Source of the DNA: Prolixibacteraceae bacterium
GTDB lineage: Bacteria > Bacteroidota > Bacteroidia > Bacteroidales > Prolixibacteraceae
Direction: 5' to 3'
DNA length: 64,000 nt
Assembly: GCA_028683385.1 (NCBI GenBank)
Contig: JAQUIJ010000010.1
Span: forward strand, 46,567-110,566
The first letter of the stretch is position 1. Each line of letters begins with the position of its first letter. Made by a program: the position numbers and the translations under genes. Of the stretch, positions 33,987-43,906 are shown piece by piece. The notes beneath the pieces were generated by a model, which saw only the letters and a program-made list of their open reading frames with translations, was not told where the DNA came from and made no database searches.

Positions 33987-36938
33987 TTATAGTAATCCGA
34001 AATAAAAATACAGGGTTCGTTTCACAGGTTTCTCCATTTTATTGAGTTCGCCCATGGGGCCCAGATTCCAAGTGTCATTGCTGATGCCCATGGCCAGTTT
34101 TGTCCCAATCGGCGGAATGGCATCCAGAAACGAAATATCACCAACTGGCAATACCGGATAGTTTCTCGGTCCAGAAATTCCGTAGAAATTAAACAGGCGT
34201 ACAAATAAATTATTATCCTGAGCCACCATTGTAAATTTGCCATCAACCGTGTTGAATTCCATCCACGAAACTTCAGGATAATAGCCTTTAAACTGAGGCA
34301 ACCCCCATGTATTGTCGGCTGGCAATTTGTTATTATACATGCGCTGATACACATCAAGCATTCCGCCAGCCATCCGGTTTTTCCAAACGTTTGCCGGGCC
34401 TTTACCCAGCCATTTGGCGCCAATCACATCCGACTCCGGAAAGTCAAAACTAATTCCGGTAAACATCTGCTCTCCTGAAACCTGGTACTCGTAATCCATG
34501 GCCAGCCAGCCACTGCTAAACATGGTCCAAACCACCTTTTTCATATCGCCGGAATAGCTCATTTCGAGCGAATAACTTTTATCGCCCTTTACCGGCTGAA
34601 TACTTTCCAATTTGGCATTTCCGCTAACCAGAACGGGTCCGTTACTGAAAGGAATTGGCAAACCTAAATCGTTGGTTACTTTTCTGATTTTTCCATCTTT
34701 TTTGCTGAAAGTCACAGCTATTCCTGAAGCTTTTAAGGTGTATAGACTGTCATTTTCGGTTAGCTCGGCAACACCTTTCTCTTTCGAAAGATCGGCCGAT
34801 TGTTGCTCAATGGGTAAAATATTATCTTCTTGAATTCCGGCAGATTTTAACTTTTCGCGTTGCTGCTTTTCCTGATCGCTGATGTCCATTTTCACCAGTT
34901 GCGAAACTGCACGAAGATTGCCACCGATTTTCCAACTGTAGCAATAAATTTCATCTACGGAAGGATCAAATACTTTCAGGTAAAGGGCATCGCATTTTTT
35001 GTAGTCGGCAGGAAGTTCCAAGTTCAAAATTCCATGCTCCAAAGGCTTGACGTCTGGGCTTTTTGCAGTTCCGCTTTTCATCACTTTGTGAGCAGCCTGA
35101 CGATCAAGAACTGTACTGAAATTCACCAACTGCCATTCGAAACGACAGTCTTTAAGATTAGTAAAATGGTAACGATTTTCAACCGGGATTGTTCCATCGA
35201 ATTGTTCCGGAAGCTTTTTCAGGCTAATTTTTACCGGACAATAAATTTCCCGGATAGCATAATAACTACCCTCCTTTTCACGGTGCGGACCAACAACGCC
35301 ATCGGGTGCATTCACCCGGTTGACATCAATAAATCCGTTGAGATCGGTGCGCACAATGCCTTCATCGAGCAAGGCCCAGATAAAACCACCTCCAGCATTT
35401 GGTGTGTTCCAAAAGAGTTCCCAAAAATCTTCAAGTCCTGCGCCGCCACCACCGTCGTCCTGCGAATGCAAAAACTCGGTTGGCATGTAAATTTTACCTT
35501 CAGTAAATATCTTTTTAGAGCTGTAATAATTTTCGTAATGGTTGCAGTCGATGCCGTTGAAATCGTTGCCCGGCTTATGATGCGGATGAATCACCGGGCG
35601 TTTCGATTTGTCGTAAAACCCAAAGTCGTCATCCAATTCCTTATTGGTTCCGCCTTCGTTTCCATTGTCCCAGAAAATAATCGACGGATGATTGCAATCG
35701 CGTACCACCATTTCCTTTACCAGCTTGACGCCGGGAGCCGTCGCGTAGGCATTTTGCCAGCCCGCCAGCTCGTCGAGCACATACAACCCGAGCGAATCGC
35801 AGTAATTCAGGAAACTTTTGTCCGGCGGATAATGCGAGCAACGAATGGCATTCATGTTCATCGATTTGATCAGCTTCACATCGTCGAGGTTAATCTGATC
35901 GTTCAGGCAGCGACCGGTTTCGGGCCAGAATGCATGACGGTTGATGCCTTTCATTTTGATTTTGGTACCATTCAGGTAAATGCCATCGCCCTGCCGGATT
36001 TCTATCGTGCGGAAACCGAATTTTTCAGAAGTCGAATACAACTCATTCTTTCCGTTTTTCAGCGAAACCCGAACCGTGTATCGGTTGGGCGTTTCGGCTG
36101 TCCACAATTCAGGATTTGCAACTTTGCAACTCAAGGTCACCAGCGAATCTTTTCCGGTGCCATTACATGTGGCAACTACTTTATTTTTTGAATCAAGAAT
36201 TTCGGCAGAAACAGTGCGGTTGCCTTTTAAATTCTGAAGGAAAACATCCATTGCAAATAAGCCATCGGCTTTGGCATCGATGGAAACGCGTTCAATGTGT
36301 TCTTCTGGAAAGGCTTCGAGGTAAACCGGACGGAAAATCCCTCCAAACACCCAGTAATCGGCAAAGCGTTCGGCATTGTTCACCGAATGATCGGATGACA
36401 TTTTACTCACAGTTGCTTCCAATAAATTGGACTGTCCAAACTTTAACTTATCAGTAATGTCGTATCGGAATTGGTAAAATGCCCCCTGATGGATTGCACC
36501 GGCTAATTGGCCATTAATTTTCACTTCGGTATCAGTCATCGAACCTTCGAAAACGATGAAAACCTTTCGGTTATTCCAGTCAGTAGGTACCTGAAACGAA
36601 TATTTGTACATTCCTTTTTCGTCGGCAAACTTAAATTTCTTGCCGTACGTGCGATAGTCTCGACCATAATCGTACTCTCCAAATCCTTGCTGCTCCCAAT
36701 GCGACGGAACTTCAATCTTTGACCAAACTCCACTGTTTCGTCCCGAAGTACAGAAAAACTCCCAGGTTTTGGTGTGGGTGTTATCGGTTCCGGAGAGATA
36801 GAGAGTTTTCTTTTGTGCAAAAACGGAGAAAGAAAGAAGGAACAATAAAAATAAAAAGCCCCCTCTAACTCCCCCAACAGGGGGAGGACACGGCTGCGGT
36901 GGATTTTTTTTCTGATTAGTTTTTATCTGGTTAATCAT
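33987..36938 (-). CDS. GH2 family beta-galactosidase-like enzyme
   Basis: 983 residues: jelly-roll, Ig-like and TIM-barrel domains typical of GH2. Sugar-binding fold HWEQQGFGEYDYGRDYRTYGKK near the N-terminus; GINRHAFWPETGR and RCSHYPPD in the barrel; the acid/base Glu in FWDNGNEGG; the probable nucleophile Glu in YMPTEFLHSQDD; then C-terminal beta domains. Likely role: removing beta-galactose or related residues from RG-I side chains. Odd feature: residues ~13-27 of the signal peptide (PPQPCPPPVGGVRGG) are encoded by a GC-rich repeat with hairpin (36869-36886), just before the hydrophobic core FLFLLFLLSF. Confidence 0.88.
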   Translation of the reverse strand: MINQIKTNQKKNPPQPCPPPVGGVRGGFLFLLFLLSFSVFAQKKTLYLSGTDNTHTKTWEFFCTSGRNSGVWSKIEVPSHWEQQGFGEYDYGRDYRTYGKKFKFADEKGMYKYSFQVPTDWNNRKVFIVFEGSMTDTEVKINGQLAGAIHQGAFYQFRYDITDKLKFGQSNLLEATVSKMSSDHSVNNAERFADYWVFGGIFRPVYLEAFPEEHIERVSIDAKADGLFAMDVFLQNLKGNRTVSAEILDSKNKVVATCNGTGKDSLVTLSCKVANPELWTAETPNRYTVRVSLKNGKNELYSTSEKFGFRTIEIRQGDGIYLNGTKIKMKGINRHAFWPETGRCLNDQINLDDVKLIKSMNMNAIRCSHYPPDKSFLNYCDSLGLYVLDELAGWQNAYATAPGVKLVKEMVVRDCNHPSIIFWDNGNEGGTNKELDDDFGFYDKSKRPVIHPHHKPGNDFNGIDCNHYENYYSSKKIFTEGKIYMPTEFLHSQDDGGGGAGLEDFWELFWNTPNAGGGFIWALLDEGIVRTDLNGFIDVNRVNAPDGVVGPHREKEGSYYAIREIYCPVKISLKKLPEQFDGTIPVENRYHFTNLKDCRFEWQLVNFSTVLDRQAAHKVMKSGTAKSPDVKPLEHGILNLELPADYKKCDALYLKVFDPSVDEIYCYSWKIGGNLRAVSQLVKMDISDQEKQQREKLKSAGIQEDNILPIEQQSADLSKEKGVAELTENDSLYTLKASGIAVTFSKKDGKIRKVTNDLGLPIPFSNGPVLVSGNAKLESIQPVKGDKSYSLEMSYSGDMKKVVWTMFSSGWLAMDYEYQVSGEQMFTGISFDFPESDVIGAKWLGKGPANVWKNRMAGGMLDVYQRMYNNKLPADNTWGLPQFKGYYPEVSWMEFNTVDGKFTMVAQDNNLFVRLFNFYGISGPRNYPVLPVGDISFLDAIPPIGTKLAMGISNDTWNLGPMGELNKMEKPVKRTLYFYFGLL
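36869..36886. repeat. GC-rich hairpin repeat inside the GH2 signal-peptide codons
   Basis: CTCCCCC-AACA-GGGGGAG: 7-bp perfect stem with a 4-nt loop. Surrounding CCCCCTCTAA and ACGGCTGCGGTGGA words recall common Bacteroidota intergenic repeats. Confidence 0.8.
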
Positions 36939-37046
36939 TGTGTTTTTATCTGGCGTTTTTGAATATGATTTTTACATGCGGCGCATACAGCGTTTGTATT
37001 TCAATCAGCAGCAGCACGTGCGCCTTGTTTCACTTTCTTTTTTCAT

Positions 37047-37178
37047 CCCCGGGTTTCGTTTCACTTCACCCGGGGCTATTCATATTTAACCCCTTCAGGG
37101 TATTTTTTGCATTTCACAGCTAAAATAAAGACGACCTTAACCTCTGCCACCCTAAAGCCTCTCCCCTTCAGGGAGAGG
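37047..37178. repeat. Two hairpin repeats upstream of the GH2 gene
   Basis: CCCCGGG (37047-37053) pairs with CCCGGGG (37069-37075); this is followed by ACCCC-TTCA-GGGT (37089 on). CCTCTCCC (37158-37165) pairs with GGGAGAGG (37171-37178), 20 bp before the 3' end of the 715-residue gene on the minus strand, where it may help end transcripts. Confidence 0.8.
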
Positions 37179-37198
37179 TTGGAGAGGAGCTGGTTTTC

Positions 37199-39346
37199 TC
37201 AAAAATCTTTCATCAACCCTTCCCATTTTACATTCCATTTGCCGTCTTTGGGGAACCCTGGATTTTCAACAGAGCATCCTTCCCATCCGGCGCACATCAG
37301 CGAAACCGCCTTCAGAAAACCGCCGTTACCCGGTAAATAAATCCGCAAGCGCGGGCTCTGGTAATTGTGCCCGTTTTTCAGGTAGGTGTTCTTCTGAACA
37401 TCTTTCAGCAAAGCTTCCAAAGCAATTTCAGGCTCGTTCAATCGGATGGCGCACATGGCTACCATGGGGTAATCCCATCCCCAGGTTGTTGGCCAATCCC
37501 AGTTGCTCATCACTTTTTTCAACGTATTGCGCATAACTTCAGGATCAACCTTATCCCACATCGGAAGCATTCCAACTGTCCCGGTAACCATCGGATGATC
37601 GGTTATGGCTTTTGGGTTGGTGTACGAATCGGATGCTTTGGCAATCCCAAGGTACACGCCGTTTTCCTGATCAGGGGCTGGCAATCCGTTCAGAACTTCG
37701 TCGTAATGTGCGTCAGCAGGCTGATTTAGTCGTTTGTGCCATTCTTGTGCAACGCCCAACGCCCAATGCCAATAAGCCAATTCGAACGGTGGATTCATTG
37801 TCGTCTCGCGTTTCCAATGTTCCTGAGCCGGAATGAGCGGAGGAAGCAAATTATAAACTTTCCCGGTTGAATCGGGCACCGCGAAATCAGCCATGAACTC
37901 AGCCGTAGCGAAAACCAGATCTTTGTATTTATTCAGAATTTCAGGAGAAGGATTGCTGCGATACAACTGCTCGGCCATGTAAATAAAGTGCGGCTGTTGC
38001 CAGATGAGGTAACTGCCCACTCCTGAAGGACTATTCTGACCTTCCGGCCCAACCATTTTAGGCCAGCGAACTCCTTTGAACCCTTGCATCTGAGCCGTTT
38101 CGAGCGCTTTTTGATAGATCGTGTGGTACCATTCCAACTGTTTATCCAAAACTTCAGGATGGCCCCAATTGGCGAAATGAGCCGAATGCCACCAGTGCAT
38201 TTCGAGGTGCGCTTTGCCGTACCAGCTATTGTAAACCAAACCTGTTTCCTGTGGTGGTAACGATCCTGAATTATTGATTTTTGTGAGGTACTGCGACAAC
38301 ACAAAGCGCCGCTCCAATTCTTTAGCCCGCGGATCGGTACATGCTGAAAAATCTACGACACCGCTGGTTTCCCAGAAGGTTTTCCAGCTATCCAAATTCT
38401 CTTTTTCAGTTTCAGTAAAGGTTGGCAGCTTTTCATCATTCATTTCCGGAGCAAACAAACAGCTAAATTCGATTGAATTGCCAGCTTTTGGCGTTAGTAC
38501 AAAATGATGCTTTTCAGTCTCCTGAAGATCGGCCTGACCAACCCAATCCATTTTCACCTGATAGCGATCGTTATCCAGTGTCCGAATGATTTTTGCGCTG
38601 TTCTCTCCTACTTTTTCAAGCTTCGACTGATGTTTATCCGGAGAAACAAAATCATATCCTGAATGCGTATTGACCGGCACCGCATAAGGAAAAATCCATT
38701 CCACTTTCAACTGCCCTTTTTCAATGAGCGGCGAACTGATTTTTGCCGAAATCATATCTTTTTGTTGATGGCAGAAAACCTCCACTTTTACTGGCTGATC
38801 TTCAACCGAAAACTCGCTGCTGATGCGGCCTTCCCATAGATTTAGCTGATGTTTCGGATTTTGAATATCTGCCAGTTTCACTTCACTGCCATCAGCCTTT
38901 TTCAGGAGTAAACGGATAACCCCCAATTGCAAACGTTGCGGGTTTTCGCGAAAATAGTTGGTTGCCTCCGCATCTTTGCCCGATTTGGCATCCTGACTAA
39001 GGTACGGAACTTTTCGCCCCCTGTATTCAGAATAGAAAGCGCTTTGCATCACGTTATAGTTTCCTGTATTCGGGAAAGTATGCCAGCCCCAGTTCGACTG
39101 TGTTCCGAGCGTTACCCCATTCTCGTACTCCTTGTAAAAGGTTTGCAAACCGGTAATATCGGTGGTAAAAGCAAAATTGCCGTTGCCAACCGAAAGACTG
39201 GCTAGCGTATCGGGTTGCTCAATGATCACATTGTGTCGGGTGACTAATGCCAACCTGTCAATCTTTGAAGGCTTTTGGGTGGATTGGCATGCAGTGAACG
39301 CAAGAGCGATTAAAAGAAGTTTAGTTTTAGAACCACATAGGCACAT
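37199..39346 (-). CDS. Unassigned lipoprotein with (alpha/alpha)6-like domain, pectin locus
   Basis: 715 residues. Lipoprotein signal (lipobox AFTAC, Cys at 20). The first ~330 residues look beta-rich, the rest helical with aromatic-rich stretches (NSWYGKAHLEMHWWHSAHF, TTMNPPFELAYWHWALGV, NWDWPTTWGWDYPM). This two-part plan resembles GH65/GH95-type six-hairpin glycosidases, but I cannot place it in a named family. Acidic residues in those stretches (E in LEMHWW, E in PPFELAYW, D in WGWDYP) are candidate catalytic residues. The first codons lie in a CACATAG repeat. Function is probably a side-chain glycosidase for the pectin locus. Confidence 0.8.
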   Translation of the reverse strand: MCLCGSKTKLLLIALAFTACQSTQKPSKIDRLALVTRHNVIIEQPDTLASLSVGNGNFAFTTDITGLQTFYKEYENGVTLGTQSNWGWHTFPNTGNYNVMQSAFYSEYRGRKVPYLSQDAKSGKDAEATNYFRENPQRLQLGVIRLLLKKADGSEVKLADIQNPKHQLNLWEGRISSEFSVEDQPVKVEVFCHQQKDMISAKISSPLIEKGQLKVEWIFPYAVPVNTHSGYDFVSPDKHQSKLEKVGENSAKIIRTLDNDRYQVKMDWVGQADLQETEKHHFVLTPKAGNSIEFSCLFAPEMNDEKLPTFTETEKENLDSWKTFWETSGVVDFSACTDPRAKELERRFVLSQYLTKINNSGSLPPQETGLVYNSWYGKAHLEMHWWHSAHFANWGHPEVLDKQLEWYHTIYQKALETAQMQGFKGVRWPKMVGPEGQNSPSGVGSYLIWQQPHFIYMAEQLYRSNPSPEILNKYKDLVFATAEFMADFAVPDSTGKVYNLLPPLIPAQEHWKRETTMNPPFELAYWHWALGVAQEWHKRLNQPADAHYDEVLNGLPAPDQENGVYLGIAKASDSYTNPKAITDHPMVTGTVGMLPMWDKVDPEVMRNTLKKVMSNWDWPTTWGWDYPMVAMCAIRLNEPEIALEALLKDVQKNTYLKNGHNYQSPRLRIYLPGNGGFLKAVSLMCAGWEGCSVENPGFPKDGKWNVKWEGLMKDF

Positions 39347-39450
39347 AGGTCACATAGATTTAGGTATTATTAATTTAACCACATAGCACACAGAGGGAAC
39401 ACAGAGTTTTTAATCTTTCTCTGTTGTACCCTTTGTGTCCAGGTGATTAT
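39334..39450. repeat. CACATAG / CACAGAG repeat tract overlapping a gene start
   Basis: CACATAG at 39334-39340, 39342-39348, 39351-39357 and 39380-39386, then CACACAGAGG and ACACAGAGTTTT, with a mirrored CTCTGTTG and TTTGTGTCC further on. The start codon of the 715-residue gene (39344-39346, minus strand) lies within the second copy. Confidence 0.9.
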
Positions 39451-39452
39451 TT

Positions 39453-42329
39453 TCAAAATTTCAGCGGTTGAAGTGGTGTTAACGAAACAGGTCCCAAAAG
39501 TCCGGATTCCTGAGGTTTCCAGCCAAGCGTGGTAAACAATCCGTCAGCTCCACGGTTCCGCGGTTCTTTCGACGGAAAGTTGACGTTGTAGAAAATCTTA
39601 TACTTCTGTCCTTTTCGCTCCATGTCTGCAATGCGGTTACCCATCAGATTGGTCACCGAAATTTCGAGCGTATTTTCAGCCTTCAAATCGGCTTCCGAAA
39701 TATCGACAGTAAACGGAGCACTAATCAAGGTCACCAGTTCTTTGCCGTTCAGGCTGATTCGGGCACTGTGAGCCACTTTCCCTAAATCGAGCCGGTAAGT
39801 TTTAGCAGTTCCTGAAGGTTTTGCAAAGGTGGTTTTGTAAACCGCAGTTCCTGAAAACGCTTTGTAGCCGTCACCTTCAATTTCAGTCCACGAACCTAAT
39901 TTCAAAAGCTTTACCGGTTTTGGAAGTTCAGGACCTCCATTTAGAAATGTCAAAGTCCAATCAGATCCAAATTCAATTTTATCTCCTGAAGTCTTCCAGT
40001 AAGCGTATTCCGGAGCATTCACTTTACCCGGAAAAATCTGCACCAGGCAACTTTCGCCTGGTTTTAGCTGCAAATATACTTCGCCAAAATTAGCATCAGA
40101 TTTGGTCAGCGCTTTGCCGAAACTTCCATTCATCGGATTGTATAAAACAGCCGATCCAATTTTAGTTTCGAGAGCAACCATGCCGTCGATAATTTCGGCA
40201 CCACGATTGGCAATGAAATAAGTTGTGTTAGCGCCATCAACCCGACGAATACATTGCAAACCACGCTCTGCCATAATTTCGTGCCGTAATTTACCCTGAA
40301 GAAGCAATTCAGATAAGTTACCAACCAAAATCTGGCCTTTACCCACCTTGGCCTTTTGAATAGTGCTTCCGGCTTGTTTTACCAAATACAAAGATTTTTT
40401 CAATGTCTGAAGTTTAACTTGCCGTTCGGACAATCTTCCCAATCCGGGAACATCAACCGGTAGTTCTTCCATCAAAACGGTGGCACCTTCTTTGGCCAAA
40501 GCAATTATTTTCTCGAATGTTTCAAGTGGAATTAACTTCACCGGAGGAAGCAAAACCGTTTGATAATTGGTTCCGCCAGTCTGTATTTTTCCTGATTTTG
40601 TTTCGAGCTGAGCGATCTGACGATCAGAAATATAATCGAAAGCATATCCATTTTTGAAGAGGTACTCGGCAGCATTGCGAACCGACGAACCTTTGGCTGC
40701 ACCATCAAAATGAAGTAACATCGATTTTCCGCGAACGGCATATTCATCAGAAATTGGATAATAAAGCAAAATGTCGTTATCGGGTTTTCCGGCCTGAAGA
40801 AACGATTGGGAGCGGGCAATGTATGTATTCAGTGTTCCAAAATCATTCCAGAACGTATTGCTTGGCGCAAAATTTACAGCAGCATAAAACATCCAACCCG
40901 GCCACGAGGCGTCTTGTGGCGAAAAGGTTGTTCCATGGTAAAAAACATGGTTGATACCGGCCAGTAAAAATAAATCAATCGCCTGTTTCACATCCGATAA
41001 CGAAGCTTCGAAATGATCTTTCAACCAGGTTGCCGATTCGGACGAAGCTAGCCTTTTGCCCATTACATGAGCTACCGATGATGCCGTTTTTACTTTTACA
41101 ATATCTTCGCCTTCAGTCTCAGGAATATCGGCAGCAGCATACAAATCCAGAATATTGGCCGGTGCGCCGTGAGCCTGATTGCGGATTATTTTTCCGCCTT
41201 TCGCCGCCCAATCGTGCCAGCGTTGCGTATATTTTTCAAGTATCAAGTCCGAAATTGTTTCGCGGTAATCAGACAAAACACGCTGGTTGTATTCAGCATT
41301 ATCCTGTCCCAATAATGCCGGAAGGTATTCGCGCAAATCGTAGCCACGTCGTTTCTGAAATTCGTCGAACATCAGCGGTGTAAAGTTGGCTTCGCCACGC
41401 GCATCATCCACTTCGTACGAATCATTAAAATAAGCCCTCAAACCACTAATATCGTGTCCGGCAAACGAAGTTGTAAAATGGCCCAGATAATTATCAATGG
41501 CTTTATCCGAGAAGTGGTCGATTACATCGCCTTCGCCACCAGGACCAGCGCGTTCGACCATTTTGCCGTGCCAACCTTCAAAAACAGCAAACAATTTCCA
41601 GAGACCTGCAGGTGCTGTCCAATTGAGTTTTCCTTCTGCATCAACTCTTGATGTCAGGTTCAGGATTGCGCCTTTATCAGAATAAGCCATTAAGGCTTGC
41701 AATGGCATTGGTCTGGAATATCGCACCTGTTCGATTGCCCAGTTCTGAAGGCTATCTTCGTTGGCGCTAACTGGATATTTTAATTGCGAAAGTTCCAATT
41801 TAGGCCGACTTATTGTGCGAAGCATCGGCTCTTGTTCCATGGTTACTTTTTCCTGAAGCCGACCGCCTTCTTTTATTAGTGCATACGATTGCACAGACAT
41901 GTATTTGCAAGCATCATCAGGTGTTACCCACAAACCTCCAAAAGGCCAGCCCGAAGCCATTGCCAAATCGATACCCATATCGAGTTGTTTGCCTTCCTGA
42001 AGTGTGTATTCCAGATTTTTAACCCATTCCGGGGAAAGAAATTTGATGAACCGGTTTTCATAGCCGTGAACACCGTAAATCGGAGTGATTTCCAATCCGC
42101 CCAATCCGGCTTTGGAATAGGCTTCCATAGTGGCTTTCAGATTGGTTGGATCGACAGCGCTTCCCATCCACCACCAACGACTCCAGGGTTTTGCTTCTTT
42201 GGTAATTTGCGGCCAACCCGGATTTGGTTGATTTTTTTGCCCCGAAGCACTTGTAACTGATAATATTGTAAAAACAAGCAACGACGACAAAAACAACAAT
42301 GTTGAATTTCGGAATGTATTCAGTTTCAT
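39453..42329 (-). CDS. GH106 alpha-L-rhamnosidase
   Basis: 958-residue exported glycosidase. Signal peptide about 1-30 (SVTSASG/Q). The N-terminal catalytic region has the GH106 hallmarks KPWSRWWWMGSAVD, GLGGLEITPIYGV and SGWPFGGLWV; later there are beta-sandwich domains with sugar-binding fold (KTYRLDLGKVAHSARISLNG). Inverting removal of alpha-rhamnose is the known activity of the family. It fits the rhamnogalacturonan theme of the locus. Confidence 0.93.
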   Translation of the reverse strand: MKLNTFRNSTLLFLSSLLVFTILSVTSASGQKNQPNPGWPQITKEAKPWSRWWWMGSAVDPTNLKATMEAYSKAGLGGLEITPIYGVHGYENRFIKFLSPEWVKNLEYTLQEGKQLDMGIDLAMASGWPFGGLWVTPDDACKYMSVQSYALIKEGGRLQEKVTMEQEPMLRTISRPKLELSQLKYPVSANEDSLQNWAIEQVRYSRPMPLQALMAYSDKGAILNLTSRVDAEGKLNWTAPAGLWKLFAVFEGWHGKMVERAGPGGEGDVIDHFSDKAIDNYLGHFTTSFAGHDISGLRAYFNDSYEVDDARGEANFTPLMFDEFQKRRGYDLREYLPALLGQDNAEYNQRVLSDYRETISDLILEKYTQRWHDWAAKGGKIIRNQAHGAPANILDLYAAADIPETEGEDIVKVKTASSVAHVMGKRLASSESATWLKDHFEASLSDVKQAIDLFLLAGINHVFYHGTTFSPQDASWPGWMFYAAVNFAPSNTFWNDFGTLNTYIARSQSFLQAGKPDNDILLYYPISDEYAVRGKSMLLHFDGAAKGSSVRNAAEYLFKNGYAFDYISDRQIAQLETKSGKIQTGGTNYQTVLLPPVKLIPLETFEKIIALAKEGATVLMEELPVDVPGLGRLSERQVKLQTLKKSLYLVKQAGSTIQKAKVGKGQILVGNLSELLLQGKLRHEIMAERGLQCIRRVDGANTTYFIANRGAEIIDGMVALETKIGSAVLYNPMNGSFGKALTKSDANFGEVYLQLKPGESCLVQIFPGKVNAPEYAYWKTSGDKIEFGSDWTLTFLNGGPELPKPVKLLKLGSWTEIEGDGYKAFSGTAVYKTTFAKPSGTAKTYRLDLGKVAHSARISLNGKELVTLISAPFTVDISEADLKAENTLEISVTNLMGNRIADMERKGQKYKIFYNVNFPSKEPRNRGADGLFTTLGWKPQESGLLGPVSLTPLQPLKF

Positions 42330-42453
42330 TATTAGAAATTTTATTTATTCAGTCTTAACAAGCAATTTCTTCTCTTAAAATCATATTGACCGCAAGGTAA
42401 ATCTAAATGAGAACTTGCAAAAGTTTTAAAAACTCAATTTAGATTAATAAACC

Positions 42454-43719
42454 TTAATTGGATGATTTTTCAATCTCAACAGCATAAATATTTGATTGTC
42501 CTTCAAAATTAGCCCTAAAAATAATCCATTTATCATCGGGACTATAATGCACGTTTGGTTCGAGCTTATAATTGTGGTGTTTCATGTTTACCAGACGCTC
42601 CGATTTGAAACGATCACCATCAGGCGTAAACAAATAAATCCATTGTCCGTCGGGAGCCTTGGCAACCGCACCCGGGTCGCCGCCATCGCCCGCAAACAGA
42701 GTTTCCGTAGAATTTGAATTGTAATGTACACTCCATTCGTTCCTTTCCAAACTGTATTTAATTTCCTTGCCCGAAGCAACATCGTAACCACCAACAAAAA
42801 ATAGTTCGCCCCTTGGCTGTTGCAGGTCGAACCAGATGGTTTTTCCGCTTTTGCCAAACCATTCGTGCCCCCAGATTTCCTGATCGATGGTACGACGATG
42901 AATCTGGGTTACCTGCTTCGTATTTACATCGATGGTCCAAACCCGGTCGACTTTATGCCAGGGACCTTCGTGACAAAACATTAATAAATTGGGATTTACC
43001 GAAGAGAATTGCACATGATTGAGCCATGCGTTATCAGTAAATATTTTATTGAGTTGACCGGTTCGTACATCGATCGTAAATAAGGTTTTCGGAAGTTTTG
43101 CTTCGTAAATCAGATTAAAGAAATCGCTCTTATTCGGATTATTTTTCAAAATTTCTTTCTCTTCTTCTGTAGCTCTCGAACCTGCCAGTAAAGTGCCATC
43201 AGCATTTACCGTGGTAATCGAAGCTTTAAAATCTTCAGGAAAAACATAGACCAACTTTACTTTTTTAGTTGCAGGCTGCAATGAAAATATACTGTCGTTT
43301 ATTTGGTAAAACACAGTTTTTGTTTTCTCCGAAACAATTTCGCCATTCATGGGAGATGAACAAAAAGTAAGCTGATTGATTTCTTTTGTGTCGATATTGA
43401 TGGAGTAGAGTTGTTTATTCTTAATATTCGAGTTGTATGTTTCTTCTTTTTTCATGTCAGTTACCTCATCCGGATTCTGTTTGCTGCTGTTATAAAATAC
43501 CATATCAGAACCGAGAAACGGGTTGTTATGAAAGTAGAAACTGAGGCTGTTCCCTTCCATCGGGGCAGTTAACTTAACAACTTTATGATGCGTGTCCTTG
43601 TCGATCCACTCGTTGGGCATTGGAGTCACAGAACCGGTTTCGATTACAGGTAGTTTTTGTGAATGACAAGCAGAAACCAGGATTAAAAGAAAAATCGAAA
43701 ATATGTTTAGTGGTCTCAT
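42454..43719 (-). CDS. PL22 oligogalacturonate lyase, lipoprotein
   Basis: Cuts short oligogalacturonides by beta-elimination into unsaturated products. The start at 43719 (MRPLNIFSIF) gives a clean lipoprotein signal with lipobox LVSAC (C18); 421 residues. Seven-bladed propeller signatures of PL22: CHEGPWHKVDRVWTID, QEIWGHEWF and YNSNSTETLFAGDGGDP supply the His residues expected for Mn2+ binding and catalysis. First enzyme after SusCD. The lipoprotein anchor is noteworthy because many PL22 enzymes are cytoplasmic. Confidence 0.88.
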   Translation of the reverse strand: MRPLNIFSIFLLILVSACHSQKLPVIETGSVTPMPNEWIDKDTHHKVVKLTAPMEGNSLSFYFHNNPFLGSDMVFYNSSKQNPDEVTDMKKEETYNSNIKNKQLYSINIDTKEINQLTFCSSPMNGEIVSEKTKTVFYQINDSIFSLQPATKKVKLVYVFPEDFKASITTVNADGTLLAGSRATEEEKEILKNNPNKSDFFNLIYEAKLPKTLFTIDVRTGQLNKIFTDNAWLNHVQFSSVNPNLLMFCHEGPWHKVDRVWTIDVNTKQVTQIHRRTIDQEIWGHEWFGKSGKTIWFDLQQPRGELFFVGGYDVASGKEIKYSLERNEWSVHYNSNSTETLFAGDGGDPGAVAKAPDGQWIYLFTPDGDRFKSERLVNMKHHNYKLEPNVHYSPDDKWIIFRANFEGQSNIYAVEIEKSSN

Positions 43720-43906
43720 TGGTTTATTGGTTGGTTTTGGGGGTTGATCAAATATACAATTAGCAAATTTGGAAGGCATCCTGCCTTATCTGGTAGTTTC
43801 TGAAACTTAGTTCTTCATCTGCTTTATTTTCATAGTCGGCACGAATATCTTTTTTCTCCACGAAAGTTCCTTTTGTTTGTAATCGATTGATTTTTTGAAG
43901 GTTTAA

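Noticed and set aside
34860-36191. 443-codon plus-strand ORF inside the GH2 gene
   Set aside because: It is exactly antisense to a well-supported GH2 enzyme and has no recognisable domain; a shadow of codon use.
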